A stretch of 64,000 nt of DNA from Azoarcus sp. CIB (GTDB lineage Bacteria; Pseudomonadota; Gammaproteobacteria; Burkholderiales; Rhodocyclaceae), in assembly GCF_001190925.1 (NCBI RefSeq), contig NZ_CP011072.1, positions 3,720,001-3,784,000 of the forward strand, read 5' to 3'. Under the pieces are notes generated by a model, which saw only the letters and a program-made list of their open reading frames with translations, searched no databases and was not told where the DNA came from. Positions 38,056-45,286 of the stretch are shown here, piece by piece. The translations under genes were made by a program, and so were the position numbers. Position 1 is the first letter of the stretch; each line of letters starts with the position of its first letter.

Positions 38056-39180
38056 TCATACGGTCCTTCTCCGCGACGAAACGCGGCCGATGCCGAGCAT
38101 CACGAGCGTCAGGCCCAGCAGCGCGAGGCTCGAAGGCTCGGGCACGGTAGTCCGGAACGAGTTGCTCGCGTCGGTCTCAAGGATGCAATCCGGACCATTG
38201 ACGCAGTTGATCGTGCCCAGACTGATCCCACCACCCGCCAGAGCCAGCGCGCCACCACCGAGGTCCGTGTCGAAGGACTTCGACGGGTTCGTGTCATCGA
38301 CGGGGAGGTTGTTGCGGGTCGTGAAGAACAGATCCTGCGATAGCGCGGTGATCAGCGACTTGAAGAAGTTGGAATCTTGGAACGTGACATCCACTTCGAT
38401 CGAGGTCGAACCTTCACCGTAGGCGGTCAGTTGCCCTGCCCAATCGTCACCGTTCGCGCTCTGGTCGAGCAGGCGGTCGGCGTTGACCGGATCGCCGGTG
38501 GCGGGATCAATCGCAGCTTCCTCACCGGCGTCGTAGGTCCCGTTGCCGTTCGTATCAACGAAGAACCAGTTCGATGTGAAGGTGCCGGCGCTCGTGAACT
38601 GCGAAACGGTACCTGACAGGATCAGCGTGCCGTCATCGAAGCCGAGACCGGTGAGCGAGCTGGCCTTCGTCCCGTCGCCGATCACGTCGTCGTAATAGAC
38701 CGCGAAGAAGTTCGTGGTGCCAGTCGTATCCAGGTTCAGGTTGATCGTGCTCGTGAACTGGTAGACGTCATCGGTGGCATCAGCCGGCGTTCCGCCGTCG
38801 CTGACCAGAGCGATCGTCGGCGCTCCCGCAAGCGTCGCAGTTTCCGCAAAGCCCGCGATCGCGGTGATCTCCCAGGTCGTGTTCATGTTCGCCGGATCGC
38901 CGACCGGGTCACCACCCACGTCTGTAAAACCATCCAGCACCGCATGGGTATACAGATTGAATGACGTACCAGTGGTGGGAATGCCCTGATCGATCAACGC
39001 GGACGATACTGCCCAGTCGAACGAGCCATAGGTCTGCGTGTTCGTGTTGGCGTCGGTCCCATCGGCGTCGAACAGGACGGGATCCGACTGAGCGAAGGCG
39101 GGCATCCCCCACCCCAGAGCCAGGGCAAGGCCTGCCGCAATCGCGCTGGAACGGATGCGGCGCGGAAGTTTTTTGGTCAT
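38056..39180 (-). CDS. PEP-CTERM protein, PepA-like, 374 aa
   Basis: An exosortase substrate. A signal peptide (RRIRSSAIAAGLALALGWGMPAFAQ) leads into LFDADGTDANTNTQ and a secreted beta-rich domain with FAVYYDDVIGDGTKASSLTGLGFDDG. The C-terminus is a full PEP-CTERM signal: VPEPSSLALLG, a hydrophobic helix and an Arg-rich end (SSRRRTV). Exosortase cleaves after such tails and attaches the protein at the cell surface. ATG has AAGGAG 8 bases upstream. The family resembles the flocculation protein PepA of Zoogloea-type bacteria as I recall it; that name is tentative. Confidence 0.85.
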   Translation of the reverse strand: MTKKLPRRIRSSAIAAGLALALGWGMPAFAQSDPVLFDADGTDANTNTQTYGSFDWAVSSALIDQGIPTTGTSFNLYTHAVLDGFTDVGGDPVGDPANMNTTWEITAIAGFAETATLAGAPTIALVSDGGTPADATDDVYQFTSTINLNLDTTGTTNFFAVYYDDVIGDGTKASSLTGLGFDDGTLILSGTVSQFTSAGTFTSNWFFVDTNGNGTYDAGEEAAIDPATGDPVNADRLLDQSANGDDWAGQLTAYGEGSTSIEVDVTFQDSNFFKSLITALSQDLFFTTRNNLPVDDTNPSKSFDTDLGGGALALAGGGISLGTINCVNGPDCILETDASNSFRTTVPEPSSLALLGLTLVMLGIGRVSSRRRTV

Positions 39181-39250
39181 GGCGAGACTCCTTTTTTGAG
39201 GGGTTGCCGATTCGGCACAGGGGCGATTCAACGCCCGACGCCCAAATAGG

Positions 39251-39266
39251 AGCAAATTCCACGCCA
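39251..39266 (-). promoter_or_regulatory. Sigma-54 (-24/-12) promoter of the PEP-CTERM gene
   Basis: The minus strand reads TGGCGTGGAATTTGCT, matching TGGCACG-N4-TTGCW with GG and GC exactly 10 bases apart. It lies about 71-86 bases before the ATG, leaving a leader near 60 bases. PrsR at 60-61.6 kb in the same window is a sigma-54-type activator, so it is the likely regulator of this promoter. Confidence 0.75.
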
Positions 39267-39276
39267 GATCTTTTTT

Positions 39277-39337
39277 TTCTTTTACATCAACGCCTTATAA
39301 ATCACGCTCACGAACACGCCGATCCACTGTAAAAGAA
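39277..39337. promoter_or_regulatory. 10-bp inverted repeat pair upstream of the sigma-54 promoter
   Basis: TTCTTTTACA (39277-39286) and TGTAAAAGAA (39328-39337) are perfect reverse complements, 41 bases apart, centre to centre 51 bp or about five helical turns. They are upstream of the -24/-12 element on its transcribed strand and could be activator-binding sites. An A+T-rich stretch with TTATAAAT lies between them. Confidence 0.45.
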
Positions 39338-39410
39338 TCCGACAGGAAAATCAGGAGCGTGCGCGAACCTTCGGGCAATACGGTCGCAGCCGACGAACGC
39401 CACCGATCCT

Positions 39411-40067
39411 TCACCGGAGGCGACGCGCCGGGTTACCCCCCCAAACCTCGCCGGCATGGACATGGATGCCCTTTGTGAGGACGGAACCGGCAGCAATGAT
39501 TGCGCCGTCCTCGATGGTCACACCCGACATCACAATCGACTTCGCTCCGACGGTAACCTTGGAGCCGATGCGAATTTTTGCGTGAGCCAGGCGCTCCCCT
39601 TCCATGGCATGAGAGAAGAGCACCGCATCGTGTCCGATGATCGTATTCGAGCCGACCTCGGTCAGGATCGGATCGAGGATCACCCCCGCACTGTACGTGT
39701 CCTTGCCCAACCGAGCGCCTAGAGCCAGATAGATGACACGCATGAGCGGCACCGGAAGAACATGGTTGCGGGTGATCGGATAGAACAGCAGCAGAAAGAA
39801 CAGCACATATACGTTGTAGGTGAACTCGTCGCGCGACCCCGGTGTGATGTCCCCCTCGCGCAGCGGCATCACGGAGAGGAAAAGCCGATACACGACAATC
39901 GCGAACGCATAGAACGTGATCACGAAAATGCCGCACAGCACGACACCACGAAAATCGCCCAGCGGCAGCTTGCCGGCCAGCGTCGATGTGGTGAGGGCGG
40001 CACCGGCGGCGGCAACGGCGACAAGAATCAGAAAGATGAGGATCTCCGACACTCCGATCTTGCGCAT
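39411..40067 (-). CDS. Membrane-bound left-handed beta-helix acyltransferase, 218 aa
   Basis: N-terminal hydrophobic segments (about residues 8-30, 40-65 and 87-110) are followed by hexapeptide repeats from about residue 115 (VGSNTIIGHDAVLFSHA, IRIGSKVTVGAKSIVMSGVTIEDGAIIAAGSVLTKG, ending VWGGNPARRLR). That is the fold of O-acetyl or acyltransferases, here anchored to the inner membrane. It looks like the terminal part of Pls/PosA-type NRPS proteins, which also join membrane helices to this fold. It follows the nitroreductase gene on the same strand after 122 bases. Confidence 0.72.
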   Translation of the reverse strand: MRKIGVSEILIFLILVAVAAAGAALTTSTLAGKLPLGDFRGVVLCGIFVITFYAFAIVVYRLFLSVMPLREGDITPGSRDEFTYNVYVLFFLLLFYPITRNHVLPVPLMRVIYLALGARLGKDTYSAGVILDPILTEVGSNTIIGHDAVLFSHAMEGERLAHAKIRIGSKVTVGAKSIVMSGVTIEDGAIIAAGSVLTKGIHVHAGEVWGGNPARRLR

Positions 40068-40189
40068 TCAGGATGCCTCCTAGAGAGAAAGCCCGCAGGC
40101 TCCGGTTTCCCACTTGCTCGCGCAAGAATCGGACGCCGTTCGCATTCCCGAGCATTACAGGGGAAGCGGCGAGGTCCTGCCGGTCGCAG

Positions 40190-41266
40190 TCACGGCTTCG
40201 TCATCAGCTCGTCGAGGCTCCGCCGAATCGAGCGCGAGACAGGTTGGCTCGCGCTCCCCACTCGACAGAAAAAGGCGAACGGATCCGTCGCTCCACTGCC
40301 ACTCAGCGCATCGAAGCGGCCGGCAAGCAGGCGCACGGCGTCATCAATTCCAGGCTTGGCGGATAGCGGACGAGCCGCTTGGGCATACCAGCGAAAAATC
40401 ACCGGTGTCATCTGTGGCTGAAGGTACAAGCCGAGCGCCGCAACGGTCAGCCAGAGCCTCTGCATCGCAACCCCGGCTGCAACGTAGTCGCCGTGCGTAG
40501 TCAACGGCCTCCGCGGACGAAGAAGCACGTGGGCCGCACATGCCATTGCCGGAATGAAATCGAGCTGGATGCGAGGGGCAACCGTTCCCAAAAGGTAGCG
40601 ATTGAAGAACTCTACACGCGCCCAGCTCTGCATCACCCATCGCATCAGCCTCGCCGTCATCGGATCGACGCCGACAGCCTCCTCAGGGATACGATCCGTG
40701 CTGAAGCGGGCTCCCCACTCGATGATCTCTTTGTGCACGGCGTAAGCTTCCGGGCAGGTCAAGCGGACTTGAGCGCTTCCCCAAAGCAGCCTGGCCACTT
40801 CGAACCGTTCGGCCAACGACTCGAAGAACTGCACCTGAAAGCCGGGACCGGTTGCAGCAACCAGGCGCTCGCGCTGCGCCGCGCTGAGTGGCGTGGTATG
40901 CATCGGTCGGCGCTGGACCACTCGCGTCTCGATGTGTGACAGCAACGGATCGGCTGCCAATCCGGGGGCCTCGTGCAATTTGACGTCGTAGACCGGCGCC
41001 GTGGCGGCGCAGCCGGCACGAATGGTCCAGCGCGCATCGAGGCCGAAACCCGTTGCAGCGATGCGTAAAGTCTCAAGCAACGCGCCGTGTGCCATGTGGC
41101 TAGGCCGACCGTCGAAGTCATACAGGCACCAATCGCGCGTATCAAAGCCGCGAACCACGATGTGGTCGCCCGAGACGACTTCGAAGCGCCACGGTTGCGT
41201 GTTGTCCCCGCTCGGAGCCCAGCGCGCGAGGTCAAGGATATTGAACAAGATGTCCCGTTCAGCCAC
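40190..41266 (-). CDS. Nitroreductase-family protein paired with ThiF, 358 aa
   Basis: An FMN-binding nitroreductase-like enzyme. The N-terminal block ILDLARWAPSGDNTQPWRFEV is the classic flavin site; later blocks include THGDYVAAGVAMQRLWLTVAALGLYLQPQMTP. Such proteins reduce or oxidise heterocycles, amides or quinones. The GTG start overlaps the ThiF stop by 8 bases and has AGGGGG in front. In mycobacteria the Rv1355c-type protein joins ThiF and nitroreductase domains; the split pair here probably corresponds to it. Confidence 0.75.
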   Translation of the reverse strand: MAERDILFNILDLARWAPSGDNTQPWRFEVVSGDHIVVRGFDTRDWCLYDFDGRPSHMAHGALLETLRIAATGFGLDARWTIRAGCAATAPVYDVKLHEAPGLAADPLLSHIETRVVQRRPMHTTPLSAAQRERLVAATGPGFQVQFFESLAERFEVARLLWGSAQVRLTCPEAYAVHKEIIEWGARFSTDRIPEEAVGVDPMTARLMRWVMQSWARVEFFNRYLLGTVAPRIQLDFIPAMACAAHVLLRPRRPLTTHGDYVAAGVAMQRLWLTVAALGLYLQPQMTPVIFRWYAQAARPLSAKPGIDDAVRLLAGRFDALSGSGATDPFAFFCRVGSASQPVSRSIRRSLDELMTKP

Positions 41267-42149
41267 GTTGCGCCCCCTGCTCGCGCATTCGCCGCAACTG
41301 CCTGCGTCCAATCCACAGCCCCAGGCGTTGAAGAGGGTTCCGATTGCCACCCGGGCGCCATGTGCGGACCATCCGGTTCCGGTACGCGTCGAACTGGTAG
41401 CCCCACGGCGCAGCGCGCACCTTGCCCCGGTCTAGAAGAATCTTCAGCGACTCGGCCGCCGTCACTCCCGCGCAAAGCTGGCAAGCAATGATCGTCGAGG
41501 GGCCCCGCCGCTCGCGCAGATTGACGCGCGACGGGTCCGCAAGATACGAACGCTGGAGCATGCCCGGCGACAAACCCAGCAGAAAGCGGATCGACATTTC
41601 CTCCTCATCGCAGCCTTCGAGACAGAAATACTCCTCGAAACTCATTTGCCCCGGGAGGAAGACAAGCACGGCCGTTCCCATCCCGAGTGGCGCCGCGGTC
41701 ACAGCCGGAATGCCGAGGCGGTGGCAGGCAGCGAAAGTTGCGCGGCGGATGCCGAACGAGAAGAAATCGAGGCCGTCCACGTAAAGATCGACATCCTTCA
41801 GGAATTCGTCGAGGTTCGCATCCGAAAGGCCTGTTGGGAAGCGATGCAAAGCGATTTCCGGGTTGATGTCGAGCGCCATCTCACCCAGGACGTCCACCTT
41901 GGGCCGCCCAACCGAAGACATCATCGCCCCCGCTTGGCGATTGAAATTGACAAGATCAAAGGTGTCGAAATCGGCGATGTTGAAGGCACCGATCCCAAGG
42001 CGCGCGAGGGTCAGCAGATGCACGCCACCAACGCCCCCCATCCCCGCAATGGCGATGCGCTTTCCGCGCAGTGCTGCCTGCTCCTCCGCGGTCACCCAAC
42101 CTAGGTTGCGGGCAAACGCAGCGTCGTAATCGAATAATGTATCCACCAT
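41259..42149 (-). CDS. ThiF/MoeB-like E1 adenylyltransferase, 296 aa
   Basis: An ATP-dependent adenylating enzyme of the E1 superfamily. The nucleotide loop GMGGVGGVHLLTLARLG is near residue 35, then DFDTFDLVNFNRQ with the arginine that contacts ATP, VDGLDFF and, late, CQLCAGVTAAESLKILL. Only one CxxC pair is seen, so the usual structural zinc may be absent. No ubiquitin-like or sulfur-carrier protein is adjacent, so what it activates is unknown; a carboxylate on a small molecule or peptide is possible. ATG has AGGGGG upstream. Confidence 0.78.
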   Translation of the reverse strand: MVDTLFDYDAAFARNLGWVTAEEQAALRGKRIAIAGMGGVGGVHLLTLARLGIGAFNIADFDTFDLVNFNRQAGAMMSSVGRPKVDVLGEMALDINPEIALHRFPTGLSDANLDEFLKDVDLYVDGLDFFSFGIRRATFAACHRLGIPAVTAAPLGMGTAVLVFLPGQMSFEEYFCLEGCDEEEMSIRFLLGLSPGMLQRSYLADPSRVNLRERRGPSTIIACQLCAGVTAAESLKILLDRGKVRAAPWGYQFDAYRNRMVRTWRPGGNRNPLQRLGLWIGRRQLRRMREQGAQRG

Positions 42150-42207
42150 ACCCCCTGATCGCTCCCCGAATCCATCATAGAGAATTCGGCCCGCGAGAGA
42201 AACCACG

Positions 42208-42220
42208 ACGCAACTTGCGT
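42208..42220. promoter_or_regulatory. 13-bp perfect palindrome in the ThiF/N-acyltransferase divergent region
   Basis: ACGCAA-C-TTGCGT is an exact inverted repeat 59 bases from the ThiF ATG and 167 bases before the divergent acyltransferase start. It has the size of an operator for a dimeric regulator controlling both directions. A TATGAT -10-like element for the plus-strand gene is at 42274-42279. Confidence 0.45.
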
Positions 42221-42386
42221 ACGGAGTCTTCCAGCGCGGAATTTGGCACACACCGGGAAACGTGAAGATGGACTATGATTAGGCACGAAGAATAGCTGCA
42301 CCGAAGGCCCCCCGGGCGGATTGAACAAGCGAATCCCTGCTGGCCTGGCGGCCCGACTCATCACCTTCCCCGACAAGGAGATCGCG

Positions 42387-43154
42387 TTGCTCCTGTTCGA
42401 CCGATTCAATCTCGGCCACGGATTCAGGAAGTACTTCGAGATCCATCCGGCAACCGACGACGCGCTGCGCGACTCCGTGTACCGCATTCGGCACGAGGTG
42501 TATTGCGAGGAACTCGGCTTCGAGCCGGTACGTCCGGATCGACGTGAAACCGACGAATACGACGCACACAGCGTGCATTGCCTGTTGCGCACGAGTTCGG
42601 AGCCCGCTAGACCGGTCGGGTGCACGCGCGTCGTGCTGACAAGGACTGACGATCCGGACTCCCCCCTGCCCTTCGAGCGTACCTGCGCCGCAACGCTCGA
42701 CCGCTCGATCATCGACCCGTCCCGCCTGCCTCGCGAGCGGATCGCCGAGGTCTCCCGACTGGCCGTGCGCTCGACCTATAGGCGCCGACGCGGCGAGTCT
42801 TCGGCCGACGCGCCGATCCACGCCGAGGACTTCGGCACGACAGTCCACCCCCGCTTCCCGTACATTCCGATCGGCCTGTATCTGGGCGCAATCGCGCTTG
42901 CCGAGCGCGCCGGAATCGAAACGCTCTTCATCCTGACCGAGCCTCGTCTGGCCTCGCATTTTGCGAAGCTGGGGGTCGATGTCCGGCAGATCGGCGGGCC
43001 TGTCGAACATCGAGGCACCCGTATTCCGTCGATGATGGACGTTCAAGGCATCATCAAGGGCATGCGTTTTCTGCTGAAACCGATGTGGCGGACGATTCAC
43101 GAAGAGATCGAAACCGCTTACGAACGCGTAGCCCAGGCGGGACGCCCCACCTGA
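42387..43154 (+). CDS. PEP-CTERM/exosortase-associated acyltransferase (FeeM-like), 255 aa
   Basis: A GNAT-type N-acyltransferase related to FeeM and LuxI-type autoinducer synthases, a family found with exosortase systems. Blocks FNLGHGFRKYFEIHP, LRDSVYRIRHEVYCEELGFEP, RPVGCTRVVLTR, RERIAEVSRLAV and FPYIPIGLYLGAIALAERAG are in family order. It likely moves an acyl group from acyl-ACP to an amine. The TTG is chosen because AAGGAGATCGCG sits right before it and it gives the usual N-terminus; an upstream TTG at 42321 has no such site. A terminator follows. Substrate unknown. Confidence 0.78.
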   Translation: MLLFDRFNLGHGFRKYFEIHPATDDALRDSVYRIRHEVYCEELGFEPVRPDRRETDEYDAHSVHCLLRTSSEPARPVGCTRVVLTRTDDPDSPLPFERTCAATLDRSIIDPSRLPRERIAEVSRLAVRSTYRRRRGESSADAPIHAEDFGTTVHPRFPYIPIGLYLGAIALAERAGIETLFILTEPRLASHFAKLGVDVRQIGGPVEHRGTRIPSMMDVQGIIKGMRFLLKPMWRTIHEEIETAYERVAQAGRPT

Positions 43155-43212
43155 GGTTAGTTGAAGGGGCGGCACCAGCCGTCACGGAAGAATCCTTCCC
43201 CTTGCTGCGTGC

Positions 43213-43242
43213 AAAAAAAACGCGCCTCGCGGCGCGTTTTTT
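43213..43242. terminator. Bidirectional terminator between acyltransferase and prpE
   Basis: A stem AACGCGCC-TCGC-GGCGCGTT is flanked by eight As and six Ts, so it can terminate transcripts from both convergent genes. Confidence 0.9.
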
Positions 43243-43258
43243 CTCCCGAAGCCAAGAC

Positions 43259-45151
43259 TCAACCCGCGAGAGCGACCTTGATCTGATCCAGCATGCTCGG
43301 ATCGTCGATCGTGGTCAGGTCGCCGGCATCACGGCCTTCTGCCAGCGCCTGGATGGAGCGGCGCAGCATCTTGCCGGAACGCGTCTTCGGCAGACCGGAG
43401 ATGAAATGCACGCGGGCCGGACGGGCGATGGCACCGAGGAGGTTGTCGACGGTCTTCATGACCTCCTTCTCGAGCACGGCACGCTTCTCGGCACTGTCGA
43501 CACGCGAGGCGTCCTTGACCACCGCAAAGGCCATCGGCATCTGCCCCTTGAGCTGGTCGGCCACACCGACGACCGCGACCTCGGCGATCGCCGAATGGGC
43601 CTGGATGGCTTCCTCGATCTCGCGGGTGCCGAGACGATGACCCGCGACGTTGATCACGTCGTCCATGCGCCCGAGGATGGTGTGATAGCCGTCGGCGTCC
43701 TTGATGCCCCAGTCGGACGACGAGAAGATCACCGGATCCTTGAACAAGGTGAAGTAGGTGCTGACGAAACGGTCATCCTGCCCCCACACGGTCGACAGGC
43801 AACCTGGCGGCAGCGGCGGCACGACACCGACGATGCCCTTCTCATCGGCCCCACACTCGGTCCCGTCTTCACGGAAGATGCGCAGGTCGTAGCCATAGAC
43901 CGGGAAGCTCGGCGAGCCGTACTTGATCGGCGTCTTCTCGATGCCACGGATCGCCGAGAGCATCGGCCAGCCGGTCTCGGTCTGCCAGTAGTTGTCGATG
44001 ACCGGAATGCCCAGCTCGTCCATGATCCACTTGTGCGTGGTTTCGTCGAGCGGCTCGCCGGCCAGGAACAGATGCTTGAGCGAGGACAGGTCGTACTTCT
44101 TGAGGAAGGCCGGATCCTGCTTCTTCAGCACGCGCACGGCGGTCGGCGCCGAGAACATCACCGTGACCTTGTACTTTTCGACGATCTGCCACCAGATGCC
44201 GGCATCCGGGCGCAGCGGCGTGCCTTCGTACATGATCGTGGCCATGCCGGCGAGCAGCGGGCCGTAGATGATGTAGCTGTGGCCGACGACCCAACCGATG
44301 TCGGAGGTCGAGAACATCGTCTCGCCCGCATCGCCGGTGAAGATGTGCTTCATTGACGCGGCGAGAGCGACGGCGTAGCCGCCGGTGTCACGCTGCACGC
44401 CCTTCGGCTTGCCGGTCGTACCCGACGTGTAGAGGATGTAGCTCGGCTCGGACGATTCGAGCCAGGTCACCGGAACCTTGGCGTCCATGTGCTTCGCGCG
44501 CAGTTCGCCGTAGTCGACATCACGACCGGCAACCTTCGGAAAGCCCTTGTCCAGGCCGCGATCGACGATCAGGACCTTCTGCGGCGGGAACTCGGCCAGT
44601 TTGCAGGCCTCGTCGACGAGGTGCTTGTACGGCACCGGCTTACCGTTGCGCATGCCGGCGTCGGAGCTCACCATCAGTACGGGCTTGGCGTCGTCGATGC
44701 GGGTCGCCAGCGAACCGGCGGCAAAACCGCCGAACACCACCGAGTGGATCGCGCCGATGCGCGCGCAGGCGAGCATCGCGAAGGCCGCCTCGGCGATCAT
44801 CGGCATGTAGATCAGGACGCGATCGCCTTTCTTGACGCCGAGGTCCTGGTAGATCGCCGCCATGCGCTCGACTTCGCGCTGCAGTTCGGCGAACGAATAG
44901 ACCTTCTCTTCGTCGGTTTCGGTCGAAATGTAGACCAGCGCGCGGTCATTCGGGCGCTTTGCGGCGTGACGGTCCACGGCATTGAAGCAAAGGTTGGTTT
45001 CCCCCCCCTTGTACCACTTCACGAAAGGCGGATTGGAAAAGTCGCAGATCTGCGCTGCGGGCTTGTTCCAGTCGATGAGTCCGGCCTGCTCGGCCCAGAA
45101 CTCGTCGCGCTTTTCGATGGAACGGCGGTGGAACTCCTTGTACGTAGTCAT
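43259..45151 (-). CDS. prpE: Propionate-CoA ligase, 630 aa
   Basis: An AMP-forming acyl-CoA synthetase that makes propionyl-CoA (or acryloyl-CoA) from the acid, ATP and CoA. AMP-binding motif YTSGTTGKPKGV near residue 245, NYWQTETGWP near 400, and the catalytic Lys in KTRSGKMLRR near the end. The PrpE-type N-terminus (MTTYKEFHRRSIEKRDEFW) separates it from acetyl-CoA synthetase; length 630 fits. GGGAGAGGAAGC precedes the ATG. acuI lies two genes upstream on the same strand, pointing to a propionate/acrylate pathway. Confidence 0.92.
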   Translation of the reverse strand: MTTYKEFHRRSIEKRDEFWAEQAGLIDWNKPAAQICDFSNPPFVKWYKGGETNLCFNAVDRHAAKRPNDRALVYISTETDEEKVYSFAELQREVERMAAIYQDLGVKKGDRVLIYMPMIAEAAFAMLACARIGAIHSVVFGGFAAGSLATRIDDAKPVLMVSSDAGMRNGKPVPYKHLVDEACKLAEFPPQKVLIVDRGLDKGFPKVAGRDVDYGELRAKHMDAKVPVTWLESSEPSYILYTSGTTGKPKGVQRDTGGYAVALAASMKHIFTGDAGETMFSTSDIGWVVGHSYIIYGPLLAGMATIMYEGTPLRPDAGIWWQIVEKYKVTVMFSAPTAVRVLKKQDPAFLKKYDLSSLKHLFLAGEPLDETTHKWIMDELGIPVIDNYWQTETGWPMLSAIRGIEKTPIKYGSPSFPVYGYDLRIFREDGTECGADEKGIVGVVPPLPPGCLSTVWGQDDRFVSTYFTLFKDPVIFSSSDWGIKDADGYHTILGRMDDVINVAGHRLGTREIEEAIQAHSAIAEVAVVGVADQLKGQMPMAFAVVKDASRVDSAEKRAVLEKEVMKTVDNLLGAIARPARVHFISGLPKTRSGKMLRRSIQALAEGRDAGDLTTIDDPSMLDQIKVALAG

Positions 45152-45205
45152 AAGCTTCCTCTCCCTACTTTGATCCCTGCACTTCTTGCTTTAGATATGC
45201 TTTCC

Positions 45206-45244
45206 GGCGCCGCCGGCCCCTTTCCTCCAAGGGACAGCGGCGCC
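45206..45244 (-). promoter_or_regulatory. Hairpin in the prpE leader
   Basis: GGCGCCGC and GCGGCGCC pair perfectly around a 23-base loop about 55 bases before the prpE ATG. It lies between the response-regulator gene and prpE, so it may be a weak attenuator or processing site. No T-run follows on the minus strand. Confidence 0.4.
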
Positions 45245-45286
45245 ACCTTTCACAGCTTTATTGTTATTGTTTCCGGGGGCAGCGGC

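Noticed and set aside
42200-42230. A sigma-54 site on the minus strand before the ThiF gene (CCGTACG-CAAG-TTGCG)
   Set aside because: The -24 GG dinucleotide is missing, so it does not meet the minimum for a sigma-54 promoter.
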